64,000 nucleotides of DNA from Gamsiella multidivaricata (Eukaryota; Mortierellomycota; Mortierellomycetes; Mortierellales; Mortierellaceae): the NCBI RefSeq assembly GCF_025024155.1, contig NW_026251710.1, positions 62,001 through 126,000 of the forward strand. Direction: 5' to 3'. Shown piece by piece: positions 33,496 to 45,100 of this stretch. Below the pieces are notes generated by a model that worked only from the letters and a program-made list of their open reading frames with translations, did no database searches and was not told where the DNA came from. The position numbers and the translations under genes were made by a program. The stretch's first letter is position 1. Each line of letters starts with the position of its first letter.

Positions 33496-34550
33496 GTGCC
33501 ATCTTTCTTTTTAACAAAGAGGACTGGCGCTCCGTATGGCGATGTGCTGGGTTTGATGAATCCTTTGGCGAGCAGATCATCCAGCTGCTTCCTGAGTTCG
33601 TCCAGCTCAGCAATTGAAAGACGAATAACAGGTCGAACAGGCGGATCAGCAGTGGTGTCAGTGTCAATTTTCATGGCATCTCCACGGTCTAGTGGAAGAC
33701 CAGCTGGGGGGCCATCGGGAAAGACGTCGGGGAATTCGTTCTCTACAATAGGGCGGATGTCAGGTAGAAGGCGTGGTGCTGTCTTGTTTGCTGTTTCCTG
33801 TTTAAGAAGAGCGAGGGAGACATCGCTACCAGGCTGAGCAGCAAGTGTATTAAAATGCATATGGCTCAACAGCAAACCACGAGACTTAGGGGTTACAAAA
33901 GAGGGTGCAAACTCTTTGCAGGACCATCGAACGGAAACGCCTTTGTGGTGAAAGTGAAGACTGTTGTCGCGCCAGTTGATAGAAGGATTGATCTGGGTGA
34001 GCCAAGGCTTGCCGAGGATGAGGTCGTAGGATTGGAGGTCATAGAGGAATGGTTGAATGGTATCAACGTAGTTGTCACGGGGGAGGGAGATGGAGTCAGT
34101 GTGTTGAGTGAGAGATGAGGAACTGTCGGGAAGGATGATTGGGATGGGAGAGCAGGGGACGAGTGGGATGGGATGATGGCGCTGGAAAGTCTTGCTAATA
34201 ACATTTCCCTCAGTTACACCATCAATAAGAATATGTGCGGAATGTCCACTGACAGAGCTGATAAATGTGAGCAAAGTGCGTTCAGCAACAGCCGTGGTGA
34301 ACGACTGCAGCTTAATTGCACGCTTACGCTGAAGTTGGGCCTGGCGCTTGCAGAGAGGTGGTGCAAAAGGAGCGAGAGAGGCAAGTGGGTCCAGGTCCAC
34401 TGTCTCAGACGACCTAGACACCACATGGAAGTGAGGTTGTGGTTGATCCGAGACAGGAGCCGTAGCACCAGGGGTGGGGTGAGTATCTGGGGTTGATATA
34501 TTTTCATTTCTATTGCAAAGGAGCGAGTGCCAACAGAGATTGAAGACCAA
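33496..34550 (-). pseudogene. Gypsy 1 protease region and RT N-terminus
   Basis: Open frame with a gag-pol linker, a retropepsin-like region (LIDGVTEGNVIS, then DLILGKPWL and WSCKEFAPS) and the RT entry DIRPIVENEFPDVFPDGPP, LPLDRGDAMKIDT, FIKPSTSPYGAPVLFVKKKDGT. The usual D-S/T-G protease triad reads D-G-V here, so the active site looks damaged or divergent. Confidence 0.75.
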
Positions 34551-34643
34551 ATTTATTTTTTGAAGAATATTGACTTAACTCTGGAAGGGGCTCACTCCTC
34601 TTGTCCAGACAAGAGGAGGGAATTTCAGCGACTAGGTCCTGGA

Positions 34644-35217
34644 CTAAACCTGGCCGCTGGAGGCTTTTCCCGAGCCGTCAGCATGGGATGGGCCCTCGGT
34701 AAAATTGTTGAAGGCGCGACCGCCGCGCTCGTTCTCGGGACAGTTGGGTGCAATGTGTCCCACCTCGCGGCAGCGGAAACATCTATTTTCACGGATGCAA
34801 CGTGTACGCTCAGCGGCGTCGAGAGGGGGCTTGTTCCGGGTGTAAGAGCCGGAACGGAACTTGTTCACGGTTTTGCGGAGCGCGTTGATCTCGAGGCGCA
34901 TGTTGTCAATCTCCATTGCCATGGGATCGACAGCAAGGGAGGCGAGGGTCGCAGCAAGAGCGTGTTAGGTGGCTTGGGTGGGACAGGCAGAGGTAGACGT
35001 CGAACGGGCATAGTGGAATACCGTACCGAATTGCTCTGCTGCGTGGCAGAGGTCGTGGATAATAAGGGCGTTCCGGTTGGTGGTTTGCAGACATTAATAT
35101 CTGCTTGGGTTCCAAGGGAGCTCCCTCGAGAAATGCAGCCTTGACGACATCCTCGAGCACCGAACGAGTTTTCTTGTGCATGTCATGGGTGCAAAGGATG
35201 GCCATGTACTTGCGCAC
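34644..35217 (-). pseudogene. Gypsy 1 gag C-part with zinc knuckle
   Basis: Contains VEYVSGVRKYMAILCTHDMH at the right edge, then the CCHC knuckle CFRCREVGHIAPNC near 34770-34810. It is continuous with the gag part at 38237-38655 once the LINE and solo LTR are removed. Confidence 0.7.
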
Positions 35218-35235
35218 GCCCGAAACATACTCGAC
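35218..35235 (+). repeat. 18-bp target-site duplication of the LINE, left copy
   Basis: GCCCGAAACATACTCGAC, perfectly repeated at 37882-37899. It directly abuts the poly-T (poly-A tail on the minus strand). Confidence 0.92.
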
Positions 35236-37881
35236 TTTTTTTTTTTTTTTTTTTTTTTTATTGACGCCAGATCCCCCCAGGCGTGCAGGCGTGCCACAGG
35301 CTGCATTGTCCAAGCCTCGGCTTGGACTGTCAGCCGGCCGATAGTTACCTAAAGATAGCTATCAAGAGGCACCCACTAAACTAATGTAAAATGAGGAACC
35401 AAATACCTATGGTGCACATTCTGAGTCGTATGGTTTCTAATACTTGAGCCGGGGCCCAAAACCGCTACGCAATCTGTCGGGTCCGATGGGTCCTCTCCTA
35501 GTCAAGATCACGGGCCAATATGAATTTTATCCTCCTTCCTCTCTCCATCTCGTTCAACACCACCTTTCCCTGGAGATGGTCCACCAAGCGGCTGTCTGCT
35601 CTCCTCCTCGCCGCTGTCGTAACCTCCTCTTGGGGCTGTTGTCTCACAAAGCCCTGGGCCTCACCTCCTACCTGGACCCCGGCTTTCTTCATCCTCGTGC
35701 ATATGCCCTCGGACTTTTCCCATGCCACTGTGGCACTACATCGCTCCTTCCATAACTCCTCTCGGCCAAAAGCCTCAACTCGTTCTACAAAACGTCCAAC
35801 CAGGTAAGCCGCGATGCTCCTCGACGTCTTCAAGAGCAGCGCCCAATCCATTGTCAGGGACTTTGGTACGAGCCCGTGATATATGTCTGTCGTTGTCCAT
35901 AGCCTAGTAGGCGGTGCTGCCTGCTGTACGTTTTCTTGACTGCTCACTCCTTCTCCTTCTTCCTCGTGGACATTCTCTCTGTCCTCGCCACCATTGTCCC
36001 TGTCTCGCCGCTCCTCCAGCAGCCTTATCCAGTCATCATCCCGCGTATCCACCATCGTTTCCACTCCTCGGATATCACGCAGACTCCACTAAAGGGTGTC
36101 TAACTCGCACGGGGTAAAACTCGGTTCGGTGCGTGTGAATTGTCGACCATCCTTGATTGCCTCCTCCATGTCGCACAACCACTTTTTCCTCGCCTTATCT
36201 ACCAAGGTGCGTCCAAGACTTAGAACCCCATCAAGTGTCTTTCTCCATTCTTCTTGTCGTCTATTCTGTGTGACTCTGCAGACCCACAGGTGCTGGGCAT
36301 CCTCCACCATGGTAAGGCACACTTGGCATCTGTCTGTGGTATACAGATTCGGCTTCCACCTGTGCATGTACTGCATGGTTGGCAGCATACCATGGATTTT
36401 CTTGATCCTGTGGGACCGATGGTTGCAATCCGCAAGGCTGGTGAAAAAACCCCCTGGCGGATTTTTCTCATGTATTATAGCAAGGCTGGATCGCCACTCC
36501 ACTTCTTCCCACTGCTGAATAAATTGTTTCGTTCGTTGTTGACAAGTCCATGCATGATGGTTTCTGGCTGCAGACTGATGCTTGATCAATTGGTGAATGT
36601 CGTCCTCCGCTGGCTGACCACAGAAGGTCGTATGTGTCTTCATGCTCGTGAAATACTGTGTGTTTAGTTGCCATGGCCGTCGCCCACTGTCGTGTGCGTT
36701 GTCCACCAGTTCGTCGGCGGCCTCATTTCCAGTATCGCCACTGTGTCCTTTAACCCACTGAACATCTACTTTGCTGCCCTGCTGCACGTACGCCTCGTAG
36801 ATCACGGCCCACCAGTTGGCATATGCTGCTCTCAACCGCCGTCGTGGAGTAGCTGTATGTCGATTCTTAACTAACGCCGCAAACTGTTGGACCACTGCTC
36901 TATTGTCGATAGGAATAATGGCGTTGCGATCCCGGGGACAGCACAAAATTGTCGCGAGCAGACCCACCAATTCTGCTTTGGTGGATGATGCGTAATCCGT
37001 CGTTGTACCACAGATAGCCGTCTGGAATGAGCCGTCGACGCATCTATAGACACTACCGAACGATTGGCTGACTGTGTCCGAGCCAGCGTTCTTCACTGAT
37101 CCATCCGAATAAAGGACAATTGCTTCCAGCCCAGGCGGAATCCTCCATCGAGTCTCACGGATCGTTTGCCATGTCTCCTGGTCAATATCAACCCATGGGA
37201 AATCGATCATTTGTGCTGGCGGAGCCAAGGACGCGAGCGCTGCCGCATCCTGAATGGTAGTTGGCTGTGAATCCATGTCCTTGATGCTGCTTTTTCCATT
37301 TCATGTACCTTCTGGTTCTCATCCATGCCATTATATTTTTCACGTCGCTGTCGCTGTCTATATTCCTTGAGTCGGACCGCGATATTGTACGTATGCAAAG
37401 CATCCTCAGCAGTACGCCTCGCTTGTCTGTCCTCGGTCTCCGTGAGGGGCCCTATCACCTCTCGCAGGATTTCTTGTTGTGGCGGGGGTACAACTTGGTC
37501 AACACAGCGAGAGCAGTCGTGTGCGCATTCGCCTATCCTGCATCGTTCTGCTGCAATCCACTGGCTGATGAAGCTACGCCGGTGATCGTCGCCTATACTT
37601 GAAATCATGAAACCATTGTCTGGATGGTCCTTTGACTCGTTGCTGCTTGCGAAGGAAGGACCACGGCCGCACCTCCAATCCTTCATCCATGATCTGATCT
37701 GTTGAAAAAAGACCAACACTCGCAAATCCTCGTGCGATTTCTCCTGATGGTTGGGTGCGCCAGTCCATGATGCTCTGTGCTGTCGGAAGGACGCCGAGAG
37801 CGTCAGCATTGTTCAGGGTAAATGTGATGTTCCTGTCAGCCATCAAACGACACACGTTGGAGATAAGACAATGACGGTATG
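35236..37881 (-). mobile_element. 5'-truncated LINE (non-LTR retrotransposon) with RNase H
   Basis: Minus-strand element of 2646 bases, ending in a 24-base poly(A) (poly-T at 35236-35259) and flanked by an 18-base target duplication. Only the 3' part of ORF2 remains, so it is 5' truncated before the RT. The remaining frames (37855-37207, 37276-36089, 36064-35498) carry an RNase H domain and a C-terminal Cys-rich region, then a long 3' region. Confidence 0.9.
36089..37276 (-). pseudogene. LINE ORF2 RNase H domain and C-terminal zinc motif
   Basis: RNase H features in order: IVLYSDGSVKNAGSD (first Asp), STKAELVGLLATIL (Glu), IPIDNRAVVQQ (Asp) and VQWVKGHSGDTGNEAADELV (His, Asp). A Cys-rich CQVCLTMVEDAQHLWVC motif follows, as at the end of I/Tad-group ORF2 proteins. 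No RT is present upstream, as the element is 5' truncated. Confidence 0.8.
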
Positions 37882-37899
37882 GCCCGAAACATACTCGAC
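37882..37899 (+). repeat. 18-bp target-site duplication of the LINE, right copy
   Basis: Same GCCCGAAACATACTCGAC as at 35218-35235. One base later the solo LTR begins, so the LINE entered next to an older insertion junction. Confidence 0.9.
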
Positions 37900-37900
37900 C

Positions 37901-38231
37901 TGTCAGACTTTATCTCTGATTGGTAGAGTCATGTGACGCTAGACGCGTCTAAGAAAGGATCAACGTCGCCCTCATCACAGAAAGCTCCATGATCTAAAGA
38001 TGAGCAAAGACAGCACCGAAACGTCTAGAACCATGGAGTACAAATCAGGACCTTTATTCGTCTGATGTATATAAAGAAAGACAGACTATGTAGTTGAACC
38101 TCAGTTCATATACTCACAACAGTCTAGTCAATAAACTATTATCTTCACACATTCGTCTTGGTCGCTCACCTTGTTCACTCGTTTCCCCTCGTTACACCCC
38201 CGTTGTTCCTCGTTCACCCACAAGTCTTACA
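37901..38231 (+). mobile_element. Solo LTR (331 bp) inserted in gypsy 1 gag
   Basis: Ends TGTCAGACTT and AAGTCTTACA form a 9-of-10 inverted repeat. It carries TATATAAAG near 38070 and AATAAA near 38131, in the order expected of an LTR read on the plus strand. Flanks CGACC (37896-37900) and CGGCC (38232-38236) look like a 5-base target duplication with one change. The gag frame reads KMTSTVA on one side and EYVSGVRK on the other. It is a family different from the 212-bp LTR. Confidence 0.75.
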
Positions 38232-38236
38232 CGGCC

Positions 38237-38655
38237 ACTGTGGAGGTCATCTTGATTGAGAACAACAACGCTCGTATGCGCTCATGGAAACCAGCAGGGC
38301 GGAACTCCTCGCGGAAAGCCTTTTCGAAGTCGAGCCAGTCGGTGTCCGAACGGTATTGGCCGTCCCACCGTAGGAGGCCAGCTTCACCCAGGTCGGCAAT
38401 AGCGGTGACAGTGCGGTTTACATCCAGAATTTGTGCACCGCGAAAAAAACGTCGAACCTGGGTGAGCCAAGTCTCGCACGCGAAACCATCGCGCACGCCT
38501 GTGAAGGTCGGAGAAGAGGGATATCTGCAGGCGGGGAGGAGAGCGGCGGTAGGGGCGACGACAGCGGTGTCGCCGGCAGCAGGGACTTGGAAGGAGGTAG
38601 GTAAAACGGTAGCGCCCATGGTTATAAGGGAGAAGAGATCGGCGAGGGAGTTCAC
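38237..38655 (-). pseudogene. Gypsy 1 gag N-part
   Basis: Frame beginning MNSLADLFSLITMGA, then a capsid-like helical region: FACETWLTQVRRFF, LRWDGQYRSDTDWLDFEKAF and REEFRPAGFHERIRALL. Retrotransposon gag (Pfam-type Retrotrans_gag) signature of W and F spacing. It is cut by the solo LTR at its 3' end. Confidence 0.75.
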
Positions 38656-39187
38656 GTCCAGATTGGGGAATGAATTTTAATTTGGGTTTGGAGACCAACC
38701 TCCTCGGGAGATCGAAGATCGGCTCTGGTCTAGACTTTCGATCTGTGTAACCATCATGGTTTATTTGTGCCTGCAGGAAGCATGAGCAAGCAGAGCAAAG
38801 CAAATTTAAAATAAGCGTTCCTCTCGATTGGTGCAGGGAGAAGTAGAGTGGTTTGTCCATGGGGACAACGGACCTCGGTTTTTTTTTCTTTTTTGCTTCA
38901 CTTTCTCCAATCTTTTCTCTTCGAACCACCATTCCCCACCACTTCTGCATACACATATTCCATCTTCAACCTCTCTAACACCAATCCAACCTTCGTCTCT
39001 TAAACCCATAACCCATTGAACATCGAATCGCAACAAAAAAAGTCCTTAACCAGGGGTTAGGTTGGTGGGTTTTTTCTCAGTCCAATTCGAGACGCCATGC
39101 TAATGCAACAATTGCATGAATGGAGGAATGAATGACCATTCATTTTCAGGACCCTGCCCTTTTTTAATTTTTTCTTCAACAGAGATC
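38656..39187. other. Intergenic: end of gypsy 1 leader, promoter of the NLR-like gene
   Basis: No 212-bp LTR copy is seen here, so the 5' end of gypsy 1 is missing. The right half has pyrimidine-rich blocks (about 38880-38935 and 39160-39180) that fit the leader of the gene starting at 39188. Confidence 0.45.
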
Positions 39188-42100
39188 ATGCTGTTCGACT
39201 TTGCTTTCAAACCCTCGCTGGCTCCGGGGAAGACTCTAAACTTGGTCGAGCAGGAACTAGGGAGCGCTCGAGAGACCAAAGATGAAGACTCTGAGATTTC
39301 CCTCGCGCATTGTGATTATGCCGATCGGTTGCTTTCTTCCCTAAAGGGGAAAGTCAAGCGGTCCCCCGATAGTAATGGTACGATCAAGAAAGGAAGGTTG
39401 AGTGATATGACTGAGCAAACCTTGAGAGACCGAATCGCGAATGCGTATTTGGATCATGCAAACTTGGCCGCGGATCTGGGGTTCCCGGACAAGGCCAAGA
39501 AGAGTCGTATGAGAGCTGATAAGTGGGGGTAAGTGCATATGGCGCCCAATAGGAACACTTTCAAATGTAGGAGAGGCTTGTCCGGATAGCAGTACTAACG
39601 GATGTGTGTTTGGTGTCAATAGCGGACCTGGTCCCAAGAAACCAGCGGCTACTCAATTGAAGTCTGATCGTGCACCAGACGTCGCCACTGTCCCATCTTC
39701 CATCTTCCCAGAAGATATCCGACCGCCTGCTGTAGCATGGACGTTTCCAGAACCTGACGGTCGACTCACGGATACACCTCAGCTCGTCTCCTGTCTTGGT
39801 CTCCTGAAACAAGGACCTGGGGAACTTCCCGAGGACGTTCTTGAACCAATTGCACGCAAATGGCTCAAAGCGACCTTAGACAATGCAGACGAGAGGACAA
39901 GACTCGAGATTATGGCCACGGATCTCATTCGCGCTTTCACTCAAGACGAGATCAAGGATAAAAAGGCCGTGGCCGAGGTCCTCTGTCTCGCTCCTGTACT
40001 CGAGGAAGAAGACTTCCGGTTCTTGCTCAAAAAGTTTGTCGACACTATCAATGGCTCGATGATCTTGGATGTCGGAGCACTCAGAGGACTAGCTCAATTG
40101 ATTCAGAGCGCAGCCTCACAAAGCTATTTGCATGCTCAGGATCTGATCGATATCCTTGGCATGGTCAGTACCCGACTTAAAGGGACGCATGAGCAATCGC
40201 CCGATCATATTTTTGAGCTCACAGTGACGGTCTCGAGCGTGCTTAATGCCATGGCGGATACCAAGGTTACCGGATTGAAACGAGTTGAGCTCCATGAACC
40301 GCTATTGGCTTTCCTTGGAGGATTGCAAGGGAGCGACGACCCATATCTCAAGTTCTACGCCTCGTACGCCTTTCAAGCGCTTCTCTGCGTTCCAGACGAC
40401 GAGTCCCCCTGGCAAGCGACCGTGAGAAGAACGACCAAGGTCGTTAAGGGTATTTCTGGTCTCGTTAGCGCGGTCAAGGGGTTGGATCTGAACGGGTTTA
40501 TGACTGGACTCCAGAATATCCAACAGGGACTCGAGGATATCTCGCAGGTGGTCGATTTGGCTAAGATGGCATACGAGGGTGTCACTTCGGTCTATGAAGG
40601 TGAACAGGACATGATGGACAGTCTCAAGGAAGGGTTGACCTACAATCGCAGGCGAGCGTGGTATTCGGCTCTCAGAGGTGCAGATACGTTGATCGAGGGA
40701 GGTGAGCTCGCCAAGTTCAAGACGCTTGTTTGCGGTGCTGCCTGTCGACGAGAACTGGCCTTCCAGTGGGGGGTCTGTCAAAGACTGGGTAACCTGGCTG
40801 CGAATCCTCTGTGGCCGAAAGAGAGCCGTCAGGGAGCGGTGATGTTCTTGGGTGAGATTTATCGAGATGACCGTGCATGGGGTCATTGGGCGCCCATCAA
40901 GGCATATATTTTGGATATCCTCAAGCAACTGTGCATCTTGAGCAACAATCTTCCAGGTATGAATCATTCAAGTGACGTTTTTCCATGGAAGCATTTATTT
41001 TTTCCGCGTGTGCTAATCATAGGTTCCATTCTGTCAAACAGGTGCCGCCAAACTGCTCAAGAATCTAGCCACGGACGGCGATGCGACCAAACAGGACATC
41101 TACAGGAGCCGTGAGAAGGCTGAACCGAGCCAACATGTCTTGAAGGCCGGCGACCCAGAATTCGCCTCCCCCTCTCTTCTAGATCGCGTGCAGAAGCGAA
41201 CGGATGTGGAGGCTGATCTCCGCAGGATTGCCAGACTCCGGGTCAAAGAGAGAGGAGGCACCGTCTATGTCCCACCGATGGCAAAAGCCAACATTCTCGC
41301 TTCCGATGATGTCTTGTTCCCGCTAATTCCCATGGTCAACAAATTCTTGGCCGGCAGCGACAAGGTCCTTTTGTTGGTCGGTGACTCTGGCGCTGGAAAG
41401 ACAACCTTCAACCGCGAGCTAGATCACAAGCTCTGGCAGGCATACAAGCCCAAGGTTGGTCGCATCCCTCTCCTGATCAGTTTACCAGCGATTGAACGCC
41501 CGGAAAAGGATCTTATCGCCAAACACCTGCGAGTCTGTGAGTTCTCCGAGTCCCAGATCCGAGAACTCAAGAGCCGCGAGTTTGTCATCATCTGCGACGG
41601 CTACGACGAGAGTCAGCAGACACACAACCTATACGAGGCAAACGGGTTCAACATCGATGGCAATTGGAAGGCGCAGATGGTGGTCAGCTGTCGCAGTGAG
41701 CATCTTGGCCAAGACTATAGGGATCTCTTCCAGCCTTCCAAACCGAACCCGTCCGGTTCTGATTGCTTCCAACAAGCTGTTTTGGTCCCGTTCTCGATGA
41801 ACCAGGTCAAGGATTATATCAAGGAGTACGTCAAGATCAAGAGGCCACTGTGGGAAGCATCGGATTATGAAGGAGTCCTGAACCAGATCCCCAGTCTGCA
41901 GGAACTCGTCAAGAACCCGTTCTTGCTGACGCTGTCCTTGGAGGTTCTACCTCGTCTCACAGATCCAGGTCAACGACTGGCCGCGAACAAGATCACCCGA
42001 GTCCTGCTGTATGACGAGTTCATGGCGCAATGGCTGGAGCGGAACAAGAAACGACTCGCTACTCAGGAATTGAGCGACCAGGAAAAGGAGGCCTTTGGGA

Positions 42101-45100
42101 GTCTGTCTGACGATGGCTTCACCCAACAAGGTCTTAATTATCTCAAGGATCTGTCCGCGGCGGTTTACAAAGAGCAAGGTGGAAACCCCGTCGTCGACTA
42201 CTCCAAGGCACGCGATATTAAGACCTGGAAGGAGAAATTTTTTGGCCGCAAGGACGATGAGATGCGGCTCTTGCGAAAGGCGATCCCATTGACGCGCAAT
42301 GGCGGTCGTTTTGGATTTATTCATCGATCGATCCTCGAGTATGGTGTCAGTCGCGCGATCTGCGAGCCACAGAAGGGAGCAGGTATTAAGCTCGAAGCAG
42401 TGGATGACAACAAGAAGCGCCGTAAGAGCATTGATTCCTCTTTCAGTTTTGAAATTGAAGAGGCGACAGAGGAAGCAGTGGAAGCTGCTGCTGCCGCACA
42501 GGGACCCAATCCAGACTCACCCCTGGTAAAGAGAAGTTTCGTCAAGGACATCTCTGTACTTCAGTTCTTGGCCGAGCGCATTGATCAAGAGCCAGTCTTC
42601 AAACAACAGCTTTTGGACTATATCGAGGCTTCAAAGACGAACAAGAAGTGGCGTATTGCGGCTGCGAATGCGATCACGATCTTGGTTCGGGCAAATGTTC
42701 GGTTCCTGAACGAGGATTTCAGTGGTATTCAGATCCCTGGTTCGGATTTAAGTCATGGGTTCTTTGACCGGGTCAAGTTGCAAGGTGCGGACCTGCGAAA
42801 AACCACTCTCCAGGGCTGCTGGTAAGGTCTTTTTTTTTAATTTTTTTTTTTGAGAATGCACATAGTAGTCATCCTTTTGGTTCCGAAACTATAACTAACC
42901 GTTCATGATGATGCCTTTTGCATTTCATAATAGGCTGCGACAATCAGATTTGAGCCATTCTCAAATGACACGCGCAGACTTTGGCGAGTGGCCTCTGCTC
43001 AAGGATGAAGTCATGGGCAGTTCGGTCATGTACACGCCAGACGGAAAGACCTTGATCGCGAGCACGGAGTCGGGAAAGATCTATCTGTACAAGACCTCGA
43101 ACTGGACGCTTTTGAATGTTTTGGAGGGCCATTATACTAGTACTTCGGTCGCGTGTATGATCCTCTCGCAAGATGGGTCCAAGATTGTATCTGCCGGGCA
43201 TGACCAGTCGATCAAGGTGTGGAATGTCGAGGATGGCAGAAATCTGGCGAGTTGGGAACAACAGTCTTGCTGTCACGAGACCTTAGCACTTGCACCCGCC
43301 AGAAAGGGCCACCCAGAACGTTTGCTGGCGTCGGGTGGAGAAGGCTGCTCCGTGCAACTCTGGGATATTGAAACAGGAGAACGAGGTCTGCAGTTAGACG
43401 GCCACACTGGTCCTCCTGTCCTTGTCCAGTTCTCACCCGATGAGGGCAGGGTGTTGGCTTCGGGCGGTGAAGACTATACTGTCCGTCTCTGGGATCCAAG
43501 GTCGGGTAAATGCCTTCACGTCATCGATACCGAGCAAGAAACCATGTACAGGTTTATCTTTGTCCTGGGTGGGGAACAAATCGTTTGGGGCTACTACAGC
43601 GGAATAGTCAAGATGTGGGATGTAGCCACGGGTTCCTGCGTCCGAACTCTGGAGGCACATACAGCGAGGATCAGCTATTTGGCGCTCTCGCCCAACGGAC
43701 AATATATGGCCACAATGAGTCGAGATGGCACGGCAAAAATATGGGATTCAGCCACGGGTGTTCCCGGTCCGGTACTCAAGAACGCCAATAACACGGTCGG
43801 CAGTGATGATAGTGAATTGGTTTTCTCTCCAAATTCTCTCCAAATCGCGACCACGAGCGGGGGCCACATGAGGACGATCCAACTCTGGGACACTAAAACT
43901 GGGACTGCAAGGATGGTTTTAAGCGGCCATACTGACAGTATCAACAAGATCGTTTATGCACCCGATGGACAGCAAATTGCCTCTACGAGCGGGGACGGAT
44001 CGATTCGGCTATGGGCCATGGATGCTCGACGATCAACCAATCGGCAGGAAAAGGAACCGGCTCGACATACCGAGAACGTTAATTATCTGTTCCATCTTCC
44101 GCTCCAAGTTGGAAGCGGCAGACAACATCACCGACCGCAGATTATCTCGATGTGCTATAGAAGCATACGATGGTGGGATACCCAGACCGGTGATGCAGGT
44201 CTGATCAAGCGACAAGCAGATAGCGGATTGTATGAAATTGCAGTGTCACCCTGTGGAACTCAAATCGCCGTTTCTGTTGAGAGGATGCCAGTTCAACTGT
44301 GGGATGCAGTCACGGGTCAGTGTCAGTTCACCTTGGACCAGGGGCACAGCTGGGGCGAGGAAAGGAGCTTCCCCATCCTGCAAGTTGTTTATTCCGCAGA
44401 TGGCCAGACCCTTGCGGCCTTTACGAATGTCAAGACGATCGACCTTTGGAACTACAAGACCGGGTCCCATATCCGGTCCTTGGAAGCGCATGACTGTGAG
44501 GGTGGAACAAAGGCGATCGTGTTTTTACCGGCGAACAAGGGCAACCAGATGGCATCCCTCGGTTATACGGACCAAACTGTCAAGATCTGGGATGTTGGCA
44601 CTGGTAGTTGTGTTCGAGAACTCAAGCCAGGGATCGAGACAGATCTTCTGGTTGCTGCAGGGGATGGAACCAAGCTTATTACTGCGAGTCAGTGGAAGCG
44701 TGTGGTCAATGTCTGGGAGGTCGCTTCGGGATCTTGTCTCTTGAGCTTCGAATTGAACGCTCCTTGTCAACTCGCTATGATTTCGTTCTCACCCTGCGGT
44801 TCGTTAGCCGTGATCCCATCCCAGAACCCGAAACGAGACGGAGATTTGATCATTTGGGATCTTGTCACTGGAACAAGACGGTGGAGACTTCGAGCGCATG
44901 AAGGGATGCTACGTTTTGTCGGGTTCAGTCCAGATGGGTCAAGACTTGTCACGAATGGGTTGGATGGTACAGTTCGAGTTTGGGATCTCCTGGCGGGGAA
45001 ACAGATGACCAAAGTGCCCAACTTGGGTTACGGAGATGTTTCTTCGTGTTTGTGGGATCCGTTGGTCGTGATCGAGGGCAAAGAAACAAAGAAGAAGGAA

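Larger units (their letters stand above)
28392..38655 (-). mobile_element. Ty3/gypsy chromovirus 1, nested and degraded
   Basis: Minus-strand element with usual gypsy order read right to left: gag (38655-38237 and 35217-34644, zinc knuckle CFRCREVGHIAPNC), protease region and RT N-part (34550-33496), RT core, RNase H, integrase, chromodomain (31031-28400). RT keeps VIYLDDILIYSK; RNase H starts ETDASGFALG; integrase keeps its D, D (SDRDSKL) and E (GQTERANRTLE); the chromodomain has EYEAETILDHRQ and YLIQWHGYP. Three insertions split it (31032-33495, 35236-37881, 37901-38231), and frameshifts lie in RT near 30870 and elsewhere. No 5' LTR was found to the right. The copy is not able to move by itself. 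Confidence 0.85.

Noticed and set aside
41140..42825. NACHT-containing ORF as a separate gene starting at the ATG at 41140
   Set aside because: The frame is continuous with upstream and downstream exons through good GT-AG introns, and the N-domain and WD40 parts belong to the same family plan.
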